A stretch of 64,000 bases of DNA from Lysobacter sp. cf310 (lineage in GTDB: Bacteria > Pseudomonadota > Gammaproteobacteria > Xanthomonadales > Xanthomonadaceae): the NCBI RefSeq assembly GCF_900114355.1, contig NZ_FOSS01000002.1:1-64000 (forward strand). Reading direction: 5' to 3'. A program made the position numbers and the translations under genes. Under the pieces are notes generated by a model. The model worked only from the letters and a program-made list of their open reading frames with translations, had not been told where the DNA came from and ran no database searches. Of this stretch, positions 17,167 through 25,362 are shown piece after piece; the first letter of the stretch is position 1, and each line of letters starts with the position of its first letter.

Positions 17167-20100
17167 TCAGGCCGCACCCGCCAGACGCGTCGCCTCGGCC
17201 AAGTCGACCGACACCAGGCGGCTCACGCCCGGCTCGCGCATGGTCACGCCCGACAACTGCTGCGCGGCTTCCATGGTCGCCTTGTTGTGGCTTACGAACA
17301 GGAACTGTACCTGCTCGCTCATCTCGCTGACCATCGCCGTGAAACGGCCGACGTTGGCTTCGTCCAGCGGCGCGTCGACCTCGTCGAGCAGACAGAACGG
17401 CGCCGGGTTGAGGCGGAAGATCGCGAACACCAGGGCCACCGCGGTCATCGCCTTCTCGCCGCCGGACAGCAGCGAGATGTTGGACACGCGCTTGCCTGGC
17501 GGGCGCGCCATGATCGCCACGCCGGTGTCGAGCAGGTCCTCGCCGGTGAGCTCCAGATAGGCGTGACCGCCGCCGAACAGGCGCGGATACAGCTCCTGCA
17601 CGCCGGAGTTGACGCGGTCGAAGGTGTCCTTGAAGCGGCCGCGGGTCTCGCGGTCGATCTTGCGGATCGCGTCTTCCAGGGTCTCCAGCGCGGTGGTGAG
17701 ATCGGTGTACTGCGCGTCCAGGTAGTCCTTGCGGGTCGCGGCCTCGGCATGCTCGGCGATCGCGGCCAGGTTGACCGGCTCCAGCCGGCGCAGCTTGCCG
17801 TCGAGTTCGGCGACGGTGCGCTCCCATACCTGCGGCTGCATGTCCTCGGTGAGGGTGTTGACCACGTCCTCGAGCACGAAGCCGGCCTCGGCGATCGCCG
17901 CCGACAGGGTCTCGGCCTTGAGCACCAGGGCCTGCTGTTCGAGACGGCGCTGGCCGATGGCCTCGCGCTGCTGCAGGGCCTGCTCGTCGCGCTGGTGGCG
18001 GGTCTGCTCGTAGCGGCGCAGGTCGTTGTCGATGCCGTCGAGGTGGCTGCGCGCGCTGGTCAGGCTCTGCTCGGCGAGCACGCGCTGTTCCAGCGCGACC
18101 TGACGCTGGGTTTCCAGCGACTGCACGGGTTGGTCGCCGTCGGCCAACTGCGCGGCGAGTTCGCCCAGGCGGCTGTCGAGCTGGCCGCGCTGGCCGCCCA
18201 TGCGGTCCAGGGCCTGCGACAGGCCGACGATCTGGGTGCGCTGCGCTTCCAGGGTCAGGGCCAGGGCATGCGCCATGTCGCGCGATTCGCGCGCGGCGTT
18301 GCGCGCGGCCTCGCGCGCGTCGCCCAGGCTGCGGCGTTCGGACTCCAGCGCCTGGCGGGTGTCTTCCAGCTCGCCCATGCGCTCGACCGCGGCCTCCTGG
18401 CGCGCGCGCGCGTCGCGGGCCTGGTCGCGGCTGCCGTCGAGGGTGAGGATCAGTTGTTCCAGTTCGGCTTCGATCTTCTCGATGCGGCCGCGCGCGGTGT
18501 CGAGGCGGCCCTGCTGGCTTTGCAACTGGCCGGCGAGTTCGGACACGCCGCGATGGGCCATGTACAGGCCGCGCTGGGCGTCTTCGCGCTGCTGTTCGGC
18601 GGCCAGGGTGCGGTCGCGCAGCTGCACCAGCAGCGATTCCAGTTCGCGCTCGCGGTTGAGCAGGGTTTCGATCTCGCCGCGCAGGGTCTGGATCTCGCGC
18701 TCGCGCAGCAGCGCGCCCTGCTGGGCGGCGCCGGAGCGCAGCACCCGCACCCAGCCCGCGCCGAGGCGCTCGCCGCTGCGGGTGATGACCGAATCGCCTT
18801 CATCCAGGCTGGGCTGCAGGGCACGCGCCGCGGTCAGATCCTCGGCGGTGTGCAGACGCGCGAGCAGGCGCCGGATCGCGCGCGGGCCGCGCACCTTGGC
18901 GGCCAGCGAGGTCGGCGCATACGCGCTGTCGTCGGCCTCGGGCGAGACCAGGCTGAGGCGGCCGTCGGCGAGTTCGCCGATCGCGTCGACCAGGGATTCC
19001 GGGGCCTCGACCAGCACGCCCTCGATCAGCTGGCCCAGCGCGCTTTCGACCGCGTTCTCCCAGCCGGCGTCGACGTCCAGGCGCTCGCCCACGCGCGCGG
19101 CGCTGTCCAGGCCGCGGCTCTTGAGCCAGTTCACGGCCGCGCCCTGCTCCTGGCCCAGCGCGGCGTGTTGCAGGGTTTCCAGCGAGGACAGACGGCCGCG
19201 CGCGGCCTGGGCCTGCTTGCGCACCTCGGCCAGTTCGGACTGGGTGCCGCGCTGCTGTTCCTGCAGCTCGGTGACGCTGCCCTTGCGGGTTTCGAGTTCG
19301 TGGGTCAGGCCTTCCAGCGATTCCTTCTGGACGTCGTGCTGGCTCTGGATCTGTTCGAAGGCCGCCGCCAGCGCGCTCAGGTCCAGACCGGTGCGCTCGT
19401 TGGCCAGGGCCTCGCGCCGGCGTTCGGCGTCCAGGCTCTGGCGGTCCAGGCCCTCGATGCGGGTGCGCTCGACGTCGGCCGCGCGCGCGGCTTCGGACTG
19501 GGCGCGGCTGTGCGCGTCCCAGCGCTGCTGCCAGTCGTTGAGCTTGGTCTCGGCGTCGCGCAGGGCTTCCTGGCGCGCTTCGTCGTTGTCTCGCAGGGCT
19601 TCCAGGCGCGGCTCGGCGTCCTCGACCGCAGCGCGCAGCGCATCCAGGCGTTCCTGGTCGCTGCCCATGTGGCTGCCGAGCTCGGCCAGCTGCGCGGCGG
19701 CTTCGTCGCGCGCGCGCTGCAGGCGGGTGGTCATCTCGCGCTGGTGCTGGATCTGCTGCTCGATGCGGGCCAAGGCGCCGCCGACTTCGTAGCTGGCGGC
19801 CTGGGCCTTGTTGAGCGCCTCGGCGGCTTCCTCGCGGCGCACGCGCCCGGTCTCGAGTTCGCGCTCGGCCTCGCGCTGTTCGGCGATCAACTGCTGCAGG
19901 CGGGTTTCCTGCTGCGACAGCTTCTCGCGCTGCGACTGCAGTTTCTGATCCAGGGCGCGGTGCTCCAGCGCCTTCCATTCGGCGTCCTTGACCCGGCGCT
20001 CGGCCTGGATCGCCTGGTACTGCTCGGCCTGGCGGGCCTGGCGGCGCAGGTGTTCGAGCTGCTTGCCGACTTCCTCGCGCAGGTCGTTGAGGCGGTCGAG

Positions 20101-20670
20101 GTTTTCGCGGGTGTGGCGGATGCGGGTCTCGGTTTCCTTGCGGCGCTCCTTGTACTTGGAGATGCCGGCGGCCTCTTCGAGGTAGACGCGCAGTTCCTCG
20201 GGCTTGGCCTCGATGATCTGGCTGATCATGCCCTGCTCGATGATCGAGTAACTGCGCGGGCCCAGACCGGTACCGAGGAACAGGTCGGTGATGTCGCGGC
20301 GACGGCACTTGCCGCCGTTGAGGTAGTACTGGCTGGTACCGTCGCGGCTGACCGTGCGCTTGACCGAGATCTCGTTGAAGGCCGCGAATTCGCCGGTGAT
20401 GGTGTGGTCGGAGTTGTCGAAGATCAGCTCGACCATCGCCTGCGACACCGGCTTGCGCGCCGAGGAGCCGGCGAAGATCACGTCGGTCAGGGAGTCGCCG
20501 CGCAGGCGGCTGGCCGAGCTCTCGCCCATCACCCAGCGCACCGCGTCGATGATGTTGGACTTGCCGCAGCCGTTGGGACCGACCACTCCGGTCATGTTGG
20601 TGGGCAGGTGCAACGTGGTCGGATCGACGAAGGACTTGAAACCGGAGAGCTTGATCGTGGACAGACGCAT
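17167..20670 (-). CDS. smc: Chromosome segregation ATPase SMC
   Basis: 1167 residues, normal for bacterial SMC. It condenses and organises chromosomes with ScpA and ScpB, which are not in this window. The N-terminal head has Walker A GPNGCGKS at residues 31-38; long coiled coils flank a hinge domain near the middle (around residues 520-650); the C-terminal head has the ABC signature LLSGGEKAM at about 1067 and Walker B FCLLDEVDA at about 1092-1100. The very high Arg, Glu, Gln and Leu content of the arms fits coiled coil. Transcribed divergently from the LacI regulator. Confidence 0.97.
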   Translation of the reverse strand: MRLSTIKLSGFKSFVDPTTLHLPTNMTGVVGPNGCGKSNIIDAVRWVMGESSASRLRGDSLTDVIFAGSSARKPVSQAMVELIFDNSDHTITGEFAAFNEISVKRTVSRDGTSQYYLNGGKCRRRDITDLFLGTGLGPRSYSIIEQGMISQIIEAKPEELRVYLEEAAGISKYKERRKETETRIRHTRENLDRLNDLREEVGKQLEHLRRQARQAEQYQAIQAERRVKDAEWKALEHRALDQKLQSQREKLSQQETRLQQLIAEQREAERELETGRVRREEAAEALNKAQAASYEVGGALARIEQQIQHQREMTTRLQRARDEAAAQLAELGSHMGSDQERLDALRAAVEDAEPRLEALRDNDEARQEALRDAETKLNDWQQRWDAHSRAQSEAARAADVERTRIEGLDRQSLDAERRREALANERTGLDLSALAAAFEQIQSQHDVQKESLEGLTHELETRKGSVTELQEQQRGTQSELAEVRKQAQAARGRLSSLETLQHAALGQEQGAAVNWLKSRGLDSAARVGERLDVDAGWENAVESALGQLIEGVLVEAPESLVDAIGELADGRLSLVSPEADDSAYAPTSLAAKVRGPRAIRRLLARLHTAEDLTAARALQPSLDEGDSVITRSGERLGAGWVRVLRSGAAQQGALLREREIQTLRGEIETLLNRERELESLLVQLRDRTLAAEQQREDAQRGLYMAHRGVSELAGQLQSQQGRLDTARGRIEKIEAELEQLILTLDGSRDQARDARARQEAAVERMGELEDTRQALESERRSLGDAREAARNAARESRDMAHALALTLEAQRTQIVGLSQALDRMGGQRGQLDSRLGELAAQLADGDQPVQSLETQRQVALEQRVLAEQSLTSARSHLDGIDNDLRRYEQTRHQRDEQALQQREAIGQRRLEQQALVLKAETLSAAIAEAGFVLEDVVNTLTEDMQPQVWERTVAELDGKLRRLEPVNLAAIAEHAEAATRKDYLDAQYTDLTTALETLEDAIRKIDRETRGRFKDTFDRVNSGVQELYPRLFGGGHAYLELTGEDLLDTGVAIMARPPGKRVSNISLLSGGEKAMTAVALVFAIFRLNPAPFCLLDEVDAPLDEANVGRFTAMVSEMSEQVQFLFVSHNKATMEAAQQLSGVTMREPGVSRLVSVDLAEATRLAGAA

Positions 20671-20735
20671 GCGGCGGGGTTGCCTCTGGCGCGCCGCGAG
20701 GGCGCTGCCGTAGATACCAAGGAAGATGAAGTAGT

Positions 20736-20764
20736 TCGTCTAAATTACTGATTACTATAGACGA
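20736..20764. promoter_or_regulatory. Inverted repeat upstream of smc
   Basis: TCGTCTA at 20736-20742 pairs with TAGACGA at 20758-20764, with a 15-base AT-rich spacer. It sits 66 bases before the smc start in the smc/lacI divergent gap and is the only AT-rich piece there. It could be a promoter or operator of smc. Tentative. Confidence 0.35.
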
Positions 20765-20969
20765 TATACGGCGAAAACGCCGCACAGCCTCGTGAGTATA
20801 ACGGGCCCGGGCCGGCCCCGCCGCGCCCGCCGGCGGCCCGGCGATCGCCCGGTTCGGCGCAGGCTTTCGCCGCGATCGGGACGACGAACCGCAACGGCGG
20901 TCATGCTATTGATGACGCACGGACCCGGACGCGGTCCGCGACCATCCGCAACGCAAGGTAGCCAGGCCG

Positions 20970-21983
20970 ATGAGCCGACCCCGCGCCCAACGCCGCAAGA
21001 AAGCACCCGGCGACAGCCCCACCATGGCCGACCTGGCCAAGCTGGCGGGGGTCTCGGCGATCACGGTCTCGCGCGCGCTGCGCGACAGCCCGCTGGTGAA
21101 TCCCGAGACCCGCGCCCAGATCAAGGCGCTGGCCGAAACCCAGGGCTATATGTTCAACATCTCGGCGCGCAACCTGCGCCTGCGCCGCAGCATGACCGTG
21201 GCGGTGGTGGTCGAGATGACCCCGACCATCGAACGCCAGATGTCCGGGCCCTATCCCCTGGACCTGTTGGGCGGCATCAGCCAGGAGCTGACCTCGTCCG
21301 GTTACGCGGTGCTGCTGACCTCGCTGCAGGGCGGCGCGCTGCCCAGCGTGCAGGCCGCCGACGGCGTGATCCTGCTCGGCCAGGGCGCGCACGAGGACGC
21401 CATGCATCAGGTCGAGCGCTGGGGCCGGCCGATGGTGGTCTGGGGCGCGGTCAGCCGCCACGAATCGCAGGTGGTGGTGGGCAGCGACAACCAGCGCGGC
21501 GGCGCGCTCGCGGCCGAGCGTTTCATCGCCCTGGGACGGCGCCGGCCGGTTTTCCTGGGCGATCCCGCCCACGGCGAATTCGCCGAACGCCTGGACGGCT
21601 ACAGCCGCGCCCTCGCCCGACACGACATGACCCCGCTCACGCCCACGGTGCCGGCCCTGACCGTGAGCGCCGGCGCGGCCGCGGTGCATCGTTTGCTCGA
21701 CGAGCATCCGCAGTTCGACGCCCTGTTCGCGGCCAGCGACCTGCTCGCGATCGGCGCGATCCGGGCCCTGATCGAACGCGGCCGGCGCGTGCCCGAGGAC
21801 GTGTCGGTGATCGGCTACGACGACACCCCCCTGGGCGCGACCTACCTGCCGCCGCTGAGCTCGGTGCATCAGAACTTCACCGACGCCGGCGTGCTGCTGG
21901 CGCGCAAGATCCTGGCTCTGATCGAAGGCCAGCCGGCGGCGTCGGAAATCCTGCCCACCAACCTGGTGGTGCGGGTGACCTGA
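20970..21983 (+). CDS. LacI-family transcriptional regulator of the sugar locus
   Basis: 337 residues. The N terminus has a LacI-type helix-turn-helix (about residues 19-40, MADLAKLAGVSAITVSRALRD) followed by the hinge helix (ISARNLRLRRS). The rest is a periplasmic-binding-protein-like sugar sensor with DGVILLGQ, FAASDLLAIGAIRALIERG and VSVIGYDDTPLG. Such proteins bind palindromic operators and let go, or bind, when a sugar is present. It is directly upstream of the GH65 fusion gene; two ATCGAT-centred operators precede that gene at 22194-22219 and are its likely targets. The ligand is unknown but probably a product or substrate of the GH65 enzyme. Confidence 0.92.
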   Translation: MSRPRAQRRKKAPGDSPTMADLAKLAGVSAITVSRALRDSPLVNPETRAQIKALAETQGYMFNISARNLRLRRSMTVAVVVEMTPTIERQMSGPYPLDLLGGISQELTSSGYAVLLTSLQGGALPSVQAADGVILLGQGAHEDAMHQVERWGRPMVVWGAVSRHESQVVVGSDNQRGGALAAERFIALGRRRPVFLGDPAHGEFAERLDGYSRALARHDMTPLTPTVPALTVSAGAAAVHRLLDEHPQFDALFAASDLLAIGAIRALIERGRRVPEDVSVIGYDDTPLGATYLPPLSSVHQNFTDAGVLLARKILALIEGQPAASEILPTNLVVRVT

Positions 21984-22193
21984 GCCCGCAGAGGCCCGGC
22001 GCAGGCGCGTGCTGCGCCGCAACGCGATTCGCTCCCGCCGCGATCCCCGTCGGCCTGCACCGCGGCGGCCTATGGCTGCGTCGAACGGCAGGAAACTCGC
22101 GCGGAGTCAGTCGCTTAGGCTCGCGCCCGGTTGCTATCCAGTGCCCGCACGGGTGGCACTTCTACGCCCTTCGGCCTTCGCTGCGCGGCTTTT

Positions 22194-22219
22194 GTTATCG
22201 ATAACTTGACATCGATAAC
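22194..22219. promoter_or_regulatory. Tandem LacI-type operators
   Basis: A perfect 12-bp palindrome GTTATCGATAAC (22194-22205) is followed 14 bases on, centre to centre, by a partial copy GACATCGATAAC (22208-22219). The second site overlaps the -35 hexamer. This is where a repressor of the GH65-receptor-permease genes would bind. Confidence 0.7.
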
Positions 22220-22235
22220 AATGCGCTCTTAGGGT
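22206..22235 (+). promoter_or_regulatory. Predicted sigma-70 promoter of the GH65 gene
   Basis: Perfect -35 TTGACA at 22206-22211, an 18-base spacer, and a weak -10 TAGGGT at 22230-22235. The gene starts at 22284. The operator overlap fits repression by the neighbouring LacI protein. Confidence 0.6.
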
Positions 22236-22283
22236 CCGCCTCCAAGCCGCCGACCGGCGGTCCAGAGAGCAGGCCGAACCCGC

Positions 22284-25200
22284 GTGACCGATACGAATCC
22301 CCCGCCCCGCCCCGACCCCCAAGCGCGCGCCTGGCGCCTGCGCCAGGACCGTTACGAGCCGGCGCGCCGGCAGCGCGACGCCAGCCTGTACGCGCTGGCC
22401 AACGGCTCGCTGGGCGTGCGCGGCGGCTTCGAGGAAGGCCGCGGCGACGGCGACGGCTGCTACCTGGCCGCGGTCTACGAACACCACCCGATCCACTACC
22501 ACGAGCGCTTCCGCGGCTTCGCCCTGAGCACCGACACCCGCGTGCCGGTCGCCGACGGCAAGCGCATCGAGGTCTGGCTGGGCGAGCAGCGCCTGGATCC
22601 GGAAAGCGCCGAGGTGCTGGCGTTCGAACGCGAACTCGACCTGCACGCCGGCGCGCTGCGGCGGCGCATGCGCCTGCGCGATGCGCAGGGCGCGAGCGTC
22701 GAGATCCAGGCTGAACGCGTGGTGCCGCTGAACGTGCACCCGGGCGGCTGCGATCTGCTCGCGATCCGCTACCGCGTGAGCTCGATCGACTACACCGGCC
22801 CGATCGCGCTGGTGTCGGCGATCGAAAGCGGCCGCCAGGCCGCGGCCCAGGGCGACGATCCGCGCATCGGCGTGTCCGGCAGCGAAGGCCTGCTCGCCAA
22901 CGGCGCGCGCGCCGATGCGGTGCAGGCCCGCTACGGCCAACGCACCCGCCACGGCACCGGCGCGGTGCTGTGCGGCCAGCGCCATCGCCTGCCCTCGGGC
23001 GAAGCGAGCCTGCGTTACGCCGACGCCGTGGCCGACGAAACGCGCGCCGCACAGCGTTACGAAGCGCAGCTCACGCCCGGCGCCAGCGTGGTGCTGGAGA
23101 AATTCGTCGCCTACGCCAGCGCCGCCGACGCCGGCGGGCTGGACGCGCGCGTCGACAGCGCATTGTCGGCGGCGGTGGAAGCCGGCTACGAGGCCCTGGC
23201 CGCATTGCAGTCCGGCGCCATGGCCGAGTTCTGGCGCGACGCCGAACTGTCCATCGACGGCGACCCGGACAGCGAGCTGGCGCTGCGCTTCAACCTGTTC
23301 CACCTGTGGCAGTCCGCCGGCCGCGACGGCGTGTCCGGCACCGCCGCCAAGGGCCTGACCGGCGAAGGCTACGAAGGCCATTGCTTCTGGGACACCGAGG
23401 CCTTCGTGCTGCCGGTGATGGCCTACACCGCACCGGACGTCGCGCGCGCGATGCTGCAGGCGCGCCACGGCATGCTCGAGGCCGCGCGGGCGCATGCGCG
23501 CGAGATGAACCACGCCGCCGGCGCGCTCTACCCCTGGCGCACCATCGGCGGCGGCGAGTGCTCGGCGCACTACCCGTCGGGCTCGGCCGCGTACCACATC
23601 AACGCCGCCATCGCCTACGCGATCGGCCTGTACCTGGACGCCAGCGACGACCTCGGTTTCCTGGTCGAGGGCGGCGCCGAGATGCTGTTCGAGACCGCGC
23701 GCATCTGGCCGCAGATCGGCCACTACAACCCGCGCCGCGGCGGCGCGTTCTGCATCCACGAAGTCACCGGGCCGGACGAGTACACGGCCATGGTCGACAA
23801 CAACTACTACACCAACCGCCTGGCCCAGCAGCATCTGCGGCGCGCGGTCGCGGTATGGCGGCACCTGCACGAGGAGCGGCCGCAAGCGGCCGTCGCCCTG
23901 GCCGCGCGCCTGGGCCTGGACGCCGACGAAGTCGCGAACTGGGAGCGCGCGGCCGAAGCGATGTACCTGCCTTACGACGAAGCCCTGGGCGTGTACGCGC
24001 AGGACGACGGCTTCCTCGACAAACCGCGCTGGCCGTTTCCTCCGCGCCAGGGCGAACACCGCCCGCTGCTGCTGGATTACCACCCGCTCACGCTCTACCG
24101 CTACCAGGTCTGCAAGCAGGCCGACGTGGTGATGGCCCTGGTGCTGGCCGGCGCCGACATCGACCAGGCGCGCAAGCGTCGCAGTTACGACTACTACGAA
24201 GCGGTGACCACCCACGACTCGACCCTGTCGGCGTCGATGTTCGGCATCCTCGCCAGCGAAGTCGGCTACGCCGATCGCGCGCTGCATTACTTCGACGCCA
24301 GCCTGCGCGTGGACCTGGACGATCTGCACGGCAACACCGACCACGGCGTGCACATGGCGGCGATGGCCGGCAGCTGGCTGGCCCTGACCCAGGGCTTCGC
24401 CGGCCTGCGCGCGATCGAGGGCGAGCTGCATTTCGCCCCCACCCTGCCGGCGCGCTGGAACGGCTACGGTTTCGGCCTGCGCTGGCGCGGCCGCGAACTG
24501 CATGTCGGCGTCGAAGGCGCGCAGGCGACGTATCGCCTGCTCGAGGGCGCGCCGCTGGAAATCGTGCACGCCGGACGGCGCCTGCGCCTGAGCGCGGACG
24601 CCGCCCAGACCGTGGCGCTCGCGGCCGAGACGGCCGCGTCCGCAAGGTTTCCGCGCCCGGTCCAGGCCCTGATCTTCGACCTGGACGGCGTGCTCACCGA
24701 CACCGCGCACACCCATTACCTGGCCTGGAAGCGCCTGGCCGACGAGATCGGCGTGCCCTTCGACGAGACCGTGAACCTGCGCCTGAAGGGCGTGGACCGC
24801 GAGGCCTCGCTGGCGATCATCCTGGAGCGCGCGGACCGGCCCTACGACGCGGCCGAGCGACGCGAACTGGCGGCGCGCAAGAACGGCTACTACCGCGCCG
24901 CGATCGAAAGCGTGGGCCCGCAGGACCTGTATCCCGGCGTGACCGACCTGCTGGACGCGGCGCGTGCGCGCGGCCTCAAGCTCGGCCTGGCCTCGGCCAG
25001 CAAGAACGCCGCCGCGCTGCTGGCGCGGCTGGGCATCGCCGACCGCTTCGACTACATCGCCGACGCCGCGACGATCGCGCGCGCCAAACCGGCGCCGGAC
25101 ATTTTCCTGAGCGTGGCGCTAGCCCTGGGCGTGCCGCCCGAGCGCTGCATCGGCATCGAGGACGCGGCCGCCGGGATCGTCGCGATCCGCGCCGCCGGCA

Positions 25201-25301
25201 TGCCCGCGGTCGGCATCGGTGCGGGCGATGCCCTGCCCGGCGCCGACGCGCACCTGCCCGAGATCGCCGCTTTCGACCTGGACGCTTTCGTGAAGCCCTA
25301 A
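22284..25301 (+). CDS. GH65 glucoside phosphorylase fused to beta-phosphoglucomutase
   Basis: 1005 residues in two enzymes. Residues 1 to about 780 are a glycoside hydrolase family 65 phosphorylase: FWDTEAFVLPVMAYTAPD, then HEVTGPDEYTAMVDNNYYTN with the general acid E499, and a phosphate-site region near THDSTLSASMFGI. Residues about 793-1005 are a HAD-type beta-phosphoglucomutase: nucleophile D799 and acid D801 in FDLDGVLTD, GLASASKNA, KPAPDIF and GIEDAAAGI. The first half would split an alpha-linked glucodisaccharide into glucose and beta-glucose-1-phosphate; the second would turn the latter into glucose-6-phosphate. The exact disaccharide (maltose, kojibiose, trehalose, nigerose) cannot be told. 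GTG start at 22284; an ATG alternative within reach was not seen. Next gene is the TonB receptor, 61 bases on. Confidence 0.92.
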   Translation: MTDTNPPPRPDPQARAWRLRQDRYEPARRQRDASLYALANGSLGVRGGFEEGRGDGDGCYLAAVYEHHPIHYHERFRGFALSTDTRVPVADGKRIEVWLGEQRLDPESAEVLAFERELDLHAGALRRRMRLRDAQGASVEIQAERVVPLNVHPGGCDLLAIRYRVSSIDYTGPIALVSAIESGRQAAAQGDDPRIGVSGSEGLLANGARADAVQARYGQRTRHGTGAVLCGQRHRLPSGEASLRYADAVADETRAAQRYEAQLTPGASVVLEKFVAYASAADAGGLDARVDSALSAAVEAGYEALAALQSGAMAEFWRDAELSIDGDPDSELALRFNLFHLWQSAGRDGVSGTAAKGLTGEGYEGHCFWDTEAFVLPVMAYTAPDVARAMLQARHGMLEAARAHAREMNHAAGALYPWRTIGGGECSAHYPSGSAAYHINAAIAYAIGLYLDASDDLGFLVEGGAEMLFETARIWPQIGHYNPRRGGAFCIHEVTGPDEYTAMVDNNYYTNRLAQQHLRRAVAVWRHLHEERPQAAVALAARLGLDADEVANWERAAEAMYLPYDEALGVYAQDDGFLDKPRWPFPPRQGEHRPLLLDYHPLTLYRYQVCKQADVVMALVLAGADIDQARKRRSYDYYEAVTTHDSTLSASMFGILASEVGYADRALHYFDASLRVDLDDLHGNTDHGVHMAAMAGSWLALTQGFAGLRAIEGELHFAPTLPARWNGYGFGLRWRGRELHVGVEGAQATYRLLEGAPLEIVHAGRRLRLSADAAQTVALAAETAASARFPRPVQALIFDLDGVLTDTAHTHYLAWKRLADEIGVPFDETVNLRLKGVDREASLAIILERADRPYDAAERRELAARKNGYYRAAIESVGPQDLYPGVTDLLDAARARGLKLGLASASKNAAALLARLGIADRFDYIADAATIARAKPAPDIFLSVALALGVPPERCIGIEDAAAGIVAIRAAGMPAVGIGAGDALPGADAHLPEIAAFDLDAFVKP

Positions 25302-25362
25302 GCCGCGCCGGCACTCGGCGCGACGTACGCAACCTGACATTCTGAGGAGTGGGGAGAACACC

